NCBI GenBank assembly: GCA_023101725.1
Contig: JALJCO010007139.1
Location: forward strand, 297,501 to 361,500
Reading direction: 5' to 3'
DNA: 64,000 nt
DNA from: Atherinomorus stipes
Taxonomy: Eukaryota > Chordata > Actinopteri > Atheriniformes > Atherinidae
Every line of letters starts with the position of its first letter. The first letter of the stretch is position 1. Positions 1-9,709 of the stretch are shown piece after piece. The notes beneath the pieces were generated by a model. It made no database searches and was not told the DNA's origin. It saw only the letters and a program-made list of their open reading frames with translations. The position numbers and the translations under genes are program-made.

Positions 1-2364
1 TCCCAGAGGCAAATTACCCCAGTTCTCCTCAAGTTAATTTATATTTGATTTAGTCAGGCATTAATTAAGGTGATTTGATTGTTTATCTAGGAGGCTAATG
101 TCTATGAAGCTTGTCTGCAAATTATAAAACATGAAACACATTTAAACACAACATAAATTGAAAATTAAAAAACTGAAATAAAGAAAGGCATATTGATAAT
201 TAAATCTAGTTTTATCAGATAGTAAACGACAAATGCAGAAGTCATCATTACTTTTCACAAAATATTAATAAATTGAAATAGTCTGTTGATAACTTTTAAG
301 TTTATGATCAGAACATCAGTGTGGGACAACTGGATCTGGAGAGTTTCAATTGTTAAAATCTTTAAGATAACAACTGAGAAAGCTTGGTTGACTCTTTGTC
401 AGGGTGGATATTTGGGCAAAAGCTGCCGGTCCAATGACGTGTGCGAACTACTCTGACCTTTTGTGTTTCAGTATTCAGATTGAGCCTCCAGGCTTTGTCA
501 CATATAGATCATGTGAGGGGCCAATCCCAGCTGATCTGAGGTGAGAGCAGGATACATTCTGAGTGGGTTTTTAGCTCATCAATGAGCCAAATATGAGACA
601 CACTCTCAAAGTTAATTTTACTATAGATAGCTTTTATTTGATGCTTATGGTGTCTGTATGTGTTTCACATACTGATTTAGTATTTATTTAATTGCCTCTG
701 TCTTGTTCTTGCCATCCTCACCTGATTCAGTTGGTCATTATTTTGTGTATTTGACAGCTACCTTCTTGCAGCTTTTGCTTCATACAAAACTAATGTTTTT
801 TATCATTTTCCCCTAGAGTTTCAGATGCTTGTTTTGTTTATAATTTTAGCCTTTTTGCAAAACTGTTTTGTGTGAAAATTTCTTCCCTGACAGATGATCT
901 GCTTTGCTACTTCTTGTTGAATTTTACCCCTCTTTTGTCCTACATTATTTTGGGTTCTCATTTGGCATGAAGCTAAAAAAAAATTTAAGCTGTTTATAAG
1001 TTGTTCTCGTTTTTCTTATAGGACTCACTGCTTTTTAATCTTTGTTTTTGTCATCTCTTCTTTTTTTTTTTCTTTTTCATTTTTACTGTTGACTGGTGGA
1101 GACAAAACTATCATGGTTTCCATCCTGATGAGCTTTAACAGATCTTTGTGGAAGGTTCTCATAAATTTTCTTCCTGGTATAATAATTTTTTACAAGCACA
1201 TTGTAAAAATTGAGCTTTTAAAGACTCCATCCATCCATTCAGCCATCTATCCATCCAGTGTTCATTCCTGCTTATTTCAGGTAGTACAGTACATGGTTGT
1301 GGGGGGGGGGGGGGGGTGGGGGGGTAGGAGTCTATCCCCACTACCATGGAGCAATCCCATTGTTTGAAAACACCTGAATCTTCTTTATGTTTAGAGGAAC
1401 TGCATGTTCACTTTCCTCTTACAAGCCTCTTACAACAGTGAATCTGGATCACTTCCGTTAAATACTTGGCCAAGTACTAATTTTTTGCACCCTAAAATGG
1501 TTTCTGTTCTCTCTTTAGGGATTGTGTGAGTTTCTGCTGTAGTGCATTGAAGGCCTGCTGTAATATAATCGCTGCTTCCGAGGAAACCGTTGAAGTTAAG
1601 GCTGTCCAAGGCTCCTTTTTTTACACTGTGGTTCTCTGTTACAGAACGTAACGAGTAGATACTAAAATATTTGCACTGAAAACCGTATTCTCAGCAGATT
1701 ACTAACGTCATTAGGCTTTACCCCTTAGCCTATAAAATCAATATAATTTACAGCTTACCATCCAATATTTGCTGGTGTGGTTAGCAAGGAGCACTTTCTT
1801 AACTGAAGAATCAATGGCTGCTTCTGTTTGCTGACTTCAGTAATGGTTCCACATATCTTAAAATCTAATTTGCTTATAAATATCAGTCTGTATCCTGTAG
1901 CTAAGATAAATAAAAGGTTGATGGGTCTGAAAAGGTAGAAACTTAATGATTTTGTACACACAGAACCTCACATTTCACCCTGACAAGAGGTCATTATCTA
2001 ACAGTCGATCAGAAAGATTGATGATCAAAGGAAACATAATCAGAGTATTTAATCACTAACTCAGCATCTGAAAACCAAGTAACTTCCTTTCCTTAAACCC
2101 CTTTTAAATTAATAAGTATCTAATTTACTTAGATTTGGTGAGCACTAGACATTATTTCCTAAGAAATCCTTCTTGGGGGAGGTGGATTTTAGATCTTGTC
2201 AGATATATAGATGGAGTGTAAATCTCTTTAACAGCCTGCCAAGAGCAACCTGGTAAGAAAAGAGCCTTTGTCATGACAAGAACTGGAATTAATTCACCAT
2301 TTCCTTCAAAATCAGAGACTTAAAAAAACAAACAAACAAAAAGAAAAAACTCAAATGCAAAAAA
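1..2364. other. AT-rich non-coding DNA, probably kcnk2 intron
   Basis: No coding exon is recognisable on either strand. It lies downstream of the kcnk2 coding exon on the minus strand, so it is probably intron 2 of that gene; I searched for the next TREK-1 exon (pore loop 1) and did not find it. It holds a short tract of ATCC repeats near 1210-1258, of the kind that often ends fish retroelements, and a long G tract at about 1300-1326. Nothing else stands out. Confidence 0.6.
1300..1326. repeat. Poly-G tract
   Basis: A run of G with a single T interruption, next to a decayed ATCC-repeat tract. It is a likely site of length polymorphism and of sequencing error. G-rich on the plus strand, so it could form a G-quadruplex. 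Confidence 0.85.
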
Positions 2365-2501
2365 GGGCCTAGGTGGAGTTTGAACTGCAGCCTCCTTTGT
2401 ATAAGCCATGCACACTGGCCATTCAGCCAAAGGAACAACTGTGATCAAGTAACCAGGGTCTATGATCACTTGGAGGCACAGTGACGGGACGGTCAACAGT
2501 T
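2365..2501 (-). repeat. tRNA-like interspersed element, copy A
   Basis: Read on the minus strand it begins near the sequence ACTGTTGACCGTCC, continues through CACTGTGCCTCCAAGTGATCAT, which closely matches copies at 23190-23355 and 28730-28867, then shows an A-box-like TGGCTGAATGG and a B-box-like AGTTCAAACTCC. The end towards position 2365 is truncated and runs into a T-rich stretch. It is the most decayed of the four copies, and the terminal repeat seen in the others is not preserved here. Confidence 0.6.
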
Positions 2502-4276
2502 ATAAATCCATAAAAAGGAAGGTTGACGTAGTTCATACGGATCCTAATTATTTTTATTTATCCCATAACTTGGCTAAACATTCGCACTGTCTTCTAAATC
2601 AGGTTTTTACAACACTTAAAAATCATGATTTACATACTGTCTTGTAGTAAAACTTGACAAGTGACAGTGAAATCCTTGTGACCCCATGAAAATCCATGCA
2701 AAACAACACTTGCATTTATCCATGTTAGAAACTGATGGCTGAAGCTCTGCAATAAGAAATTTAATTATATGTTGAATACTAGTGTCTCTACTGGATTTTT
2801 TTTTTTTTCTAGAATTGTTCACATTGTCCTGTTTACTTTACCTTAATTACAGGGAACCTACGGTAAGAGACTTTTTCTAATCAACAGCTGAATATTGTGT
2901 GTTTTTAATAATGGCTTGTGTGAGTTTAGTCACATTCTCATAATTGCACAGACGAGAACAACTGATTGTATCAACAAACCTAAGTTATTATGGTGTTAAT
3001 ATTGCAACTGGACCTTTCTTTCCGTGCTATAACAAAATAAGCTTTCTGCCATCACCTTGTATTTTTAATGTTTATTCTTGGCTTGTAAACTTCAATAATA
3101 AATAGCAGTGAGAATACTATATCCACAGAGAGGATGCAGGAAAAGTTTTCCAAGAATTTTCAAGGCCTTTCAAGCTCTGAAACATTTCTTATGTAATCAT
3201 CATCTTCAAATGCTATAAGCTAGATTTCTAAGGAGACTCTTTTCATCAGACCCGACAAGTTCAGAGGTGAGATCAAATGATCTATAAAAGAAGTGTCACA
3301 AGTTCAGTCTCATATTAGATGGTTTATTGCTCAAAATTGACCGTGCCAGAGCTTTGCTAAGTGACATTTTGGTTGTGAAAATTAATGAAGGACTCTTTCA
3401 CTGTCTTGCATGATCTTAATTTTAACTTTTTCCCAAGCTTTATTTAGTGCAGCAGCATTCATGACAAATCAAACAAGCCAATGATAAAAGAGCTCGGGGG
3501 ATCAAGGGACTTCAGGTGGGTCCATAAAACTTCTGTGACATGTCTATTAATGATATTTCATGCTGGGAATAAAGACTTTTTAAAAAACTTCAATCCTAGC
3601 TTTAAGCATTTCTCATTTTTGTCTCAAAAAGTAAAGTTAATGTTTTTTCCAACATAATAGTCAGCTACATGAGACTTTCCTTCAGTGAAGTTTGATCTGA
3701 AACTGCATGAACCCAAAGCTGCAGCAAGTAATTAGTGCTGTACAGAGTCATTGTCTTTTACAAATGTGAGTGAACCAGATAAATTTGAAGGTTTTTTTTT
3801 CTTTTGTGTAATTTGCTCTGGCAAAAAAGTGTTTGGCTTTTTTCCCATTCTAACAGATTACAGCTCTGCCTTGCCAGTGCTAGGCAGAACAAGATCAATG
3901 ATCTAATATAGGATGGGTTAGACACAATGACTGTACAGAAACACATTCCTGATGCAATCTGTTCATAGTTTTGCATCGCTCAGCACTTCCTTATGATTCA
4001 AAGCTCTGATTGGTTGTTTCCAGGTATGTTGCGATTGCAAGCACCCCTGGAAGCTGAAAACAACCTTGGCTCTTGTTCACTAATTTGCATTTGTCTGGAC
4101 AATGGCAAACTTATGTCCTGCTACTCTCCTGCAGACCAAAGCAAAAAAGTATAAAAATCATGAAAAAAAGGTGAACAAAATCCCTTTCTTATCATCCAAT
4201 ATGAAGTAGTGTCTGTCATAGGATCCGGCACGTGGAAATATTTAAATTATGATTATATGTTGATGCTTTCTCTCAC
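2502..4276. other. Non-coding DNA next to the kcnk2 exon, probably intron
   Basis: No exon, RNA gene or strong repeat is visible. It is AT-rich with short poly-T runs. Its upper edge carries the kcnk2 splice donor, so at least that part is intronic. Confidence 0.55.
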
Positions 4277-4590
4277 CTTGACCAGATCCTCCAGCTCTGA
4301 AGAGTTTACGCAGGGATGCATTGTCAGAAACTCCAGTTTTTCAGTAAGAATGGCCAGTTTCTGGTAGCTCTCATGAGGCTGCTCCAGTGCTTTGAAAACG
4401 GTTGCCCCAATGATGAGGTACAGCACCACCAGGAAGAAGATGGCTGATACAGTTTTCCACCTCATAACTGTAGTTCGAGTGTCACATTCGTCTTCTGGAG
4501 TGCTTAGAACAACTGGTTTAGCTGAGAATGACAGGCGAGGCTTGGAGTTGTGGGCTGCAGCCTTTGGGTCAAGAAGATCAGGTGCAGCCA
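4277..4590 (-). CDS. kcnk2: kcnk2 (TREK-1 K2P potassium channel), exon with N-terminus and first membrane segment
   Basis: This 314-nt exon encodes the start of the TREK-1 two-pore-domain potassium channel, a mechano-, heat- and lipid-gated leak channel of the plasma membrane. In order it gives the N-terminal tail (AAPDLLDPK...SKPRLSFS), MRWKTVS, the M1 helix ([21 protein letters not shown]) and the beginning of the extracellular cap with a conserved Cys-Val-Asn-Ser (the cap cysteine and an N-glycosylation site). The acceptor is a good TTGCAG after a pyrimidine tract; the donor is CAAG|GTGAGA. The exon opens with TG, so its first codon depends on the last base of the upstream exon: G gives Val, as I recall in the mammalian long form, and A gives a start Met. 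The match is much closer to KCNK2 than to KCNK10 (TREK-2), which differs in the N-tail and M1. Pore loops and M2-M4 lie outside the window. Confidence 0.95.
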
Positions 4591-7335
4591 CTGCAAGGAG
4601 GGAATAAATTCACATTAATTGATTTATTGTCTTCAGATGAGTACAATGAAAGAGCAATGATGTGAAATTTGAGACATTTCTCACTAAAACACAGCTTGGG
4701 CAACTCTGAAAATATTTGCTGACTGTTTTTGTGCTGATTGGCATTTTGATTACTTTGCTAAACTTAACTAAAATGATATGAAAGATATAAACCACTGCCA
4801 CGATTTCATTTAAAGATTATTTCTACTGTTCTTCAGTTTCTCGACTTTCAGTTATGACGTGAAATCAATAAAGCGTTCCAGAGCACAGAATACTTTGATC
4901 TGAAAACAGCAAATGAATGCAATAACTTTGCTTTGCTGGTTTTTGGTTTCTTTCTTTCTTTCTTTCTTTCTTTTTGGCCATGTACTTCAGAAATATAGGA
5001 CAATATTGCAAACAAACATTTCTGAAAGCAGCTTCTCTTTCTGCTTCTAAAGCATTAACAAAAATAAAATATCAGGTTTTTTATTATGGTGAATGTGTCA
5101 AAAATGTTGAGGGGAAAAATAAATATATACTGTACTTTGTTTCCTCACATCCTTTTAAGGCGTGCATGACATAGACACTACCCCCCTGGTGTTTAACATA
5201 ATAAATACCCATTTTGGAGGGATGGAAACTCCACTGCAGCATAAAAGAAGTTAATTTTACCGGCTCTTTTGCTGTAACATTTTTAGGACAATGCCCACAA
5301 AGCATTGCTCCGACAAAGTGGATAATTGATGCAGGCGAGAAATATATGAGGTTTCACCCAGTGAATGATCTTTTTTTTTTTATAAACATCTATTTAAACA
5401 AACCCAATCATAACAATAAAAAGCAAAACAGACATAAATTGATATTTTTTTCATGCTAAAACATAAGAAAACAGCTCGGAGGAACACAGTGTCACAGCAT
5501 TTCATGAAACAGTTAAAAAAACAACAACAAAAAAACAAGTTGCATCACAATGCAGGCAACCAGGTCTGCATTTGGAGGTTGGAGGAGTTGAATGATGGAG
5601 CTACATGCACAACTGTCAAACCTAAAAACAGAAACCTGATTTGGATTACTGTCTGGGTCCTGCCCCCACTAGCACGAGAACAAGACATCCCACTAGGTGT
5701 GATACTGTATGTGGCTTAAAGATGTTTTTAAAAAAAATACTTTGTACCCATTACCATGTTTAGGAATAATTTCATTTTCATGCTTTTCAATGAGACCAGG
5801 CAGAGTTGAAAGGCATCATATGAACGGCATGCATTCTTAACTTTAAACACCTTTCCTTGTTGCGCCATTATCAGTGTTGGCAACTAACTTTTTGAACTTT
5901 ATTCACATCTGTAAGGTGGTTATAAGTGTGTTGTAGACAAATAGGTAGACCTACTGCATCTTGTCAGCTTGTTAATGTTTCACCTTGTTTCCCATTTCTA
6001 AGCCAGTGTAGTCCTTTTTAGGTCTCCCACAAAAGTTTATTAATTTTTCATTAAAAATGTTTTTACCGCATCAATAGAATGAGGAAAATGACAAAGTTTG
6101 CCATAAAAGTGATCAGGCTGCTGGTTAACTCGCACAAACTGTACATTGATAAGCTGTATGGGAACGAGGTGTGAGGATACAACATAAAAATTACAAAATA
6201 CAATGTTGCTGACCTGCTGCAGCAATACATACAGCATATCTTTCAATAAAGGACAAATGTTGTAACATCACCATGTTGTTGCTGGATTTCATTGTACAGA
6301 AAAAAGAAAAACAAAAAATGTTCCTTTCAGTGTTCTGATGCAAACTGTTCCTGAGGTTTAAAGTGTTTTGGTGACACTGGTACATACTGGATGTAAAAAG
6401 GAGAAACATTGTAAAAAGTTTGGAAAACATGGACTCAGCATTCGTTATACCCCAAACCAACTTTAGGTCCTTCAAGAAACCAACAGAGGAAGGCTACTCC
6501 TTTCATTTCCAGGGATCTGCAACAATTAACCAACATCAGAAACCTTCTCTTTTTCACCTCCCTTCATTCTTGTCCTTTCTGCAGGACCTAACGCAGGGAC
6601 TCGTTCTGCTACTGGATTCAAGTTAATTAGGCTGACTGTCAATAGTGAAAAGAATTTCGTATAGAATAAGGGATCACAGGCGTAAATATACTATTATGCT
6701 GCTGAAAATACCATGAAGCAACAATGGCTAGATAACCCTCTCCCTGCAGGATTGTTTGCTTGGGATTTTCTTTGCTATGGGTCCCATCGTGATAATATTT
6801 CAGCAGCTGAGTGAATTTAACTCATAAGAATTAAACTCTGCCCCAATCCCATTCCCCAAACAGCTTGCTACCCTGTGATGAAATTACATAACCACCCCAA
6901 GAGGACCCCTGCTCCACAGTATTTTACAGACCACAACTTATAGAGAGAAGCACTTAGTCAAAATCGATGTTTCAAAGGCTTGGAGGCTATGTTATTTGCA
7001 GAATTACATAACTAAGGAGAACACTTTCATTTGCGTCAGTATTCAAAAGGATTGACTGAATTAAAATCAAGTCTCACATAGATTACATGAACAAACTATC
7101 CCACGTTTACAGTGAATATGAAATAAAATAATTCAGAGGATCTGGCTGAAAAGAAATTTAAAATAAATGCCAATATCAAAATTATGATGTCCCATAACTG
7201 AACCCTTACAACTGGAATTTACATCTCAAATAACCAGCATCTTTTATTTCCTACCTTCTCAAAAAGAAACTTATAACAGTTTTATACAAGCCATGAGAGT
7301 ATTTACAATCAGCAAACTGTTGTCTGCGTACTTAC
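4591..7335 (-). other. Probable kcnk2 intron 1
   Basis: This lies between the coding exon and the candidate 5' exon. No coding sequence is recognisable. It contains a CTTT microsatellite at about 4944-4975 and several A-rich or T-rich runs. Confidence 0.5.
4944..4975. repeat. (CTTT)n microsatellite
   Basis: About eight tandem copies of a four-base pyrimidine unit, inside the probable first intron of kcnk2. Confidence 0.9.
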
Positions 7336-7740
7336 TTCTCTACCATCTCGTCTCTCTTTGTTTCCTTTAAAGACTCTTCCTTTCTTTCTAAGAAAATGCA
7401 AATAATTATCTCCTAGTAGAGTCGATCTGTGCCTCTTGTGCTCCCTCCAAAGGACGTGTCTGCTCCCCACATGGTTTCAGCGGACTGCGCTTTCCTTCTC
7501 ACTCCAATCTCCGGAGAAAATACATCCAGGACATCACGTTCCCAACAAAAGACGCGCTACGACAGAGAGTAAATAGAACAGAGGGAGCAAGTCACATTTA
7601 TGGACTCCATCCAGGTGTTTGGAAGCATTGTGCCCGGCGCTGAGCCACCGGAAGGACGCAGAGGCTTTTTATTGTTGAGAGTCAGGAGAGGCACTTCATC
7701 AGTGTGAGACTATGTTGGATGCGCTGCGCTGCGCTGCACT
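7336..7740 (-). promoter_or_regulatory. Candidate kcnk2 5' exon and promoter region
   Basis: On the minus strand a strong donor, GAGAA|GTAAGTAC, ends a possible exon at 7336. Spliced to the coding exon, its final A would complete an ATG (A|TG) in a good context (A at -3, G at +4). The region above it has a locally higher CpG content than its surroundings and short GCGCT repeats near 7725-7738, as expected near a fish promoter. The 5' boundary cannot be read, so the upper limit given here is arbitrary. The donor and the fit at the junction are seen directly; that this is the exon used is inference. Confidence 0.4.
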
Positions 7741-7769
7741 CCTATTGCGCCGATGTGGAAGCGCTCGTG

Positions 7770-7806
7770 TTGAAGGAGGGAGAGAGGGAGAGAGAGAAAG
7801 AGAGAA
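7770..7806. repeat. GA-rich simple repeat
   Basis: Imperfect GAGA/GGGAGA purine tract next to the putative kcnk2 promoter. Read on the minus strand it is a CT-rich tract. Confidence 0.75.
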
Positions 7807-7890
7807 GCTTGCAGGCACTTTCACGGTTTTCAATGCCGTAATATTTCACAGAAGAATCTGTAGCAGATACAGTAGTTGGTGAGGGCTCAC

Positions 7891-7913
7891 CTCCGGTAGA
7901 GATTTGTGCAAAA
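7891..7913 (-). other. Possible alternative 5' mini-exon of kcnk2
   Basis: On the minus strand a very strong polypyrimidine tract and TTTTAG acceptor are followed after 23 nt by CGGAG|GTGAGC, a strong donor. The last base is G, so joining to the kcnk2 coding exon would give a Gly followed by Val-Ala-Ala-Pro, the same junction residues I recall in the long mammalian isoform. No in-frame start codon is visible, so it would need a further 5' exon. Speculative. Confidence 0.2.
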
Positions 7914-8769
7914 CTAAAAAACAAAACAAAAAAAAAAAAGAGTGGGGGCTGTAATTCAAGTCAGCCTCCATTCTTTATTTTTTAAATCATGAACCAGTTT
8001 TTCGTTGTTTTGCTTATAACTAACGCTATAGCTTCACGAGTGAAAAAGTTTAGGAACCTCGTGTGTTTGATTAAATATGATTTTAAAAAATTGTGACCTT
8101 GTAGTTTCAAAAGCCACGAACTAAAAGATAAAGTTAAATATTTCAAACAAGATGATTATTTTCCCATCTTTTACAGTTTTAAATAACAGAGAGGGAATTA
8201 TCTAAAGAATTTGGGCACCTTGTACAACAGCTTGTAAATTTTTCTTTCTTCTTCTTTTTAAAAAGTTGCAGCTAAAAGTATACAAGATTTTCACCATAGC
8301 TTCTCACAAAAAGAACTGGTTTTCTGAGATTCTTGTCCATCTTTAATGCACGGCTCTTTTTGTTTTCCTATTTAGGTCACAGATTAGGCAGGAGGACTGC
8401 AATGAGAAATCTTAAGCTACAGCATTTGGGGTAGTCCATTGTGGATTTTTCGGCATGTTCAATTGAGTATCCTTTTTCAAAAGCCATCCTTTCTTCATCG
8501 TCAGCTTTTTTAAAAGCCTTTTTCTTTTACTGATGCTTTGATGTTTACTTCCAACATTTCCTGATGAATTCAATCTCTCCTGTGTTGGTAAATCGTCCTT
8601 CAAGTTACGGGTAGCTACACAAACCTATAGCATCAATAGTTGGAGAGGTGATATTTCCATGAAACATGGCACCACTGCTTTCTAAAACCTTACGGCTGCA
8701 AAAAACAAATGAACAAACAAAAACTGATTTTAATTTAAACAGTTCTAACAGCTTGTTTAAAACACACTC
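7914..8769. other. Non-coding DNA upstream of kcnk2
   Basis: No exon or classified repeat is visible here, only AT-rich sequence with short homopolymer runs. Confidence 0.5.
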
Positions 8770-9295
8770 ACACACACACACCCATGTTTGTTTTTATATC
8801 CCCATGGGGTATATCCATTGACATAATGCATTCCCTACCCCCTTACCCTTAACCAGGGGTGTCAAAGTGATTCCAGAAAGGGCCGTGTGGCTGCTGGTTT
8901 TCTTTCCAACCAAGCAGTAGCACACCAGACTCCACTCAGCTCATCAAGTGAATCCAGTCTTAACTTGAAGACTTAATGAGATGAGTGGAGTCTGGTGTGC
9001 TACTGCTTGGTTGGAAAGAAAACCAGCAGCCACACGGCCCTTTCTGGAATCACTTTGACACCCCTGCCCTTAACCTAACGCCCATAATTGATTGCCTAAA
9101 CCTAATCCTTATCCTCACCCTAACCAAAACCTAATTGTAACTTAATCTCTAAAACCTAATCTTGACCGGCAAAACGGGGTTCGTACCTGTGGGGACCGGG
9201 AAAATGTCCCCACGAGGGCAAGACGTCCCCATGGTGATGGTAAAAATCTGGAACATGGTCCCCACAATGTTGCAAAAACGCACCCACACACACAT
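8770..9295. repeat. Fish interspersed repeat with CCCTAACC-like tract, interrupted by a MITE
   Basis: This begins after a CA microsatellite with CCCCATGGGG, continues as irregular copies of CCTAACC/CCTTAACC (resembling degenerate telomere repeat), and ends with several GTGGGGAC/GTCCCCAC motifs and CGCACCCACACACACA. I recognise this layout as a widespread fish interspersed repeat, but cannot name the family. A hAT-type MITE at 8854-9066 is inserted in the CCCTTAACC tract. Confidence 0.6.
8854..9066. mobile_element. Palindromic hAT-type MITE, 213 bp, with intact 8-bp target-site duplication
   Basis: The element starts with CAGGGGTGTCAAAGTG and ends with its reverse complement, CACTTTGACACCCCTG. 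The two arms are complementary over about 90 bp each, so almost the whole element can fold back on itself. It is flanked on both sides by CCCTTAAC (8846-8853 and 9067-9074), an exact 8-bp duplication typical of hAT transposons. It has no coding capacity and would need a transposase supplied in trans. Confidence 0.92.
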
Positions 9296-9421
9296 CAGAC
9301 ATACACTAGGTATTTATTAGCAGTCTACTAGTTGACTGGGCTGCACCACCATTCCAATGTCTGATTAGCTTTCCTGAAAGTTGGTCAGACTTTTTTATTT
9401 GACCTCCACTTTTATAAGATA

Positions 9422-9709
9422 CAGATACGGGCATGAAAATGTTCCAACTTTTTCTGCCAGAAATGGTGCAGTAATAGTGCACTGTTACTGCACTAACACT
9501 GGCTGAACGATTTGTCCCGCGAATACGTCATCACGCACAGTGTCCAAACTTGGCATGTGGAAATGTTCTTGTTCCGGGCATTCATTTATGCTCTGAAATC
9601 GTTTCCCCTGGGCACACAGGCGTTTCTCTGTGCGATTGAATTAGCAGACAAGTTGCTGGTAAGTGGCTGGCAGTCGTCAGAAAGGGGAACTTTTTCATGC
9701 CCGCATCTG
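9422..9709 (+). mobile_element. 288-bp MITE, copy 1 (CAGATnCGGGCATGAAAA family)
   Basis: Terminal inverted repeats of about 24 bp: CAGATACGGGCATGAAAA on the left, TTTTTCATGCCCGCATCTG on the right. The interior closely matches the copy at 33460-33746 in the opposite orientation. A TA precedes the left end, but the base pair after the right end is AA. No coding function is evident, although one frame is open through most of it. Confidence 0.88.

Noticed and set aside
1..4252. Further kcnk2 exons
   Set aside because: The conserved pore-loop text of the next exon could not be found in either orientation, so the gene must continue outside the window.
7742..7924. 60-codon minus-strand frame near the kcnk2 5' region
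   Set aside because: No ATG at its start and low-complexity Ser-Leu content from the GA repeat. Only the small splice-bounded part was kept as a tentative exon.
8846..9140. Interstitial telomere sequence
   Set aside because: The CCTAACC units are irregular and part of a larger dispersed fish repeat, with no true CCCTAA array.
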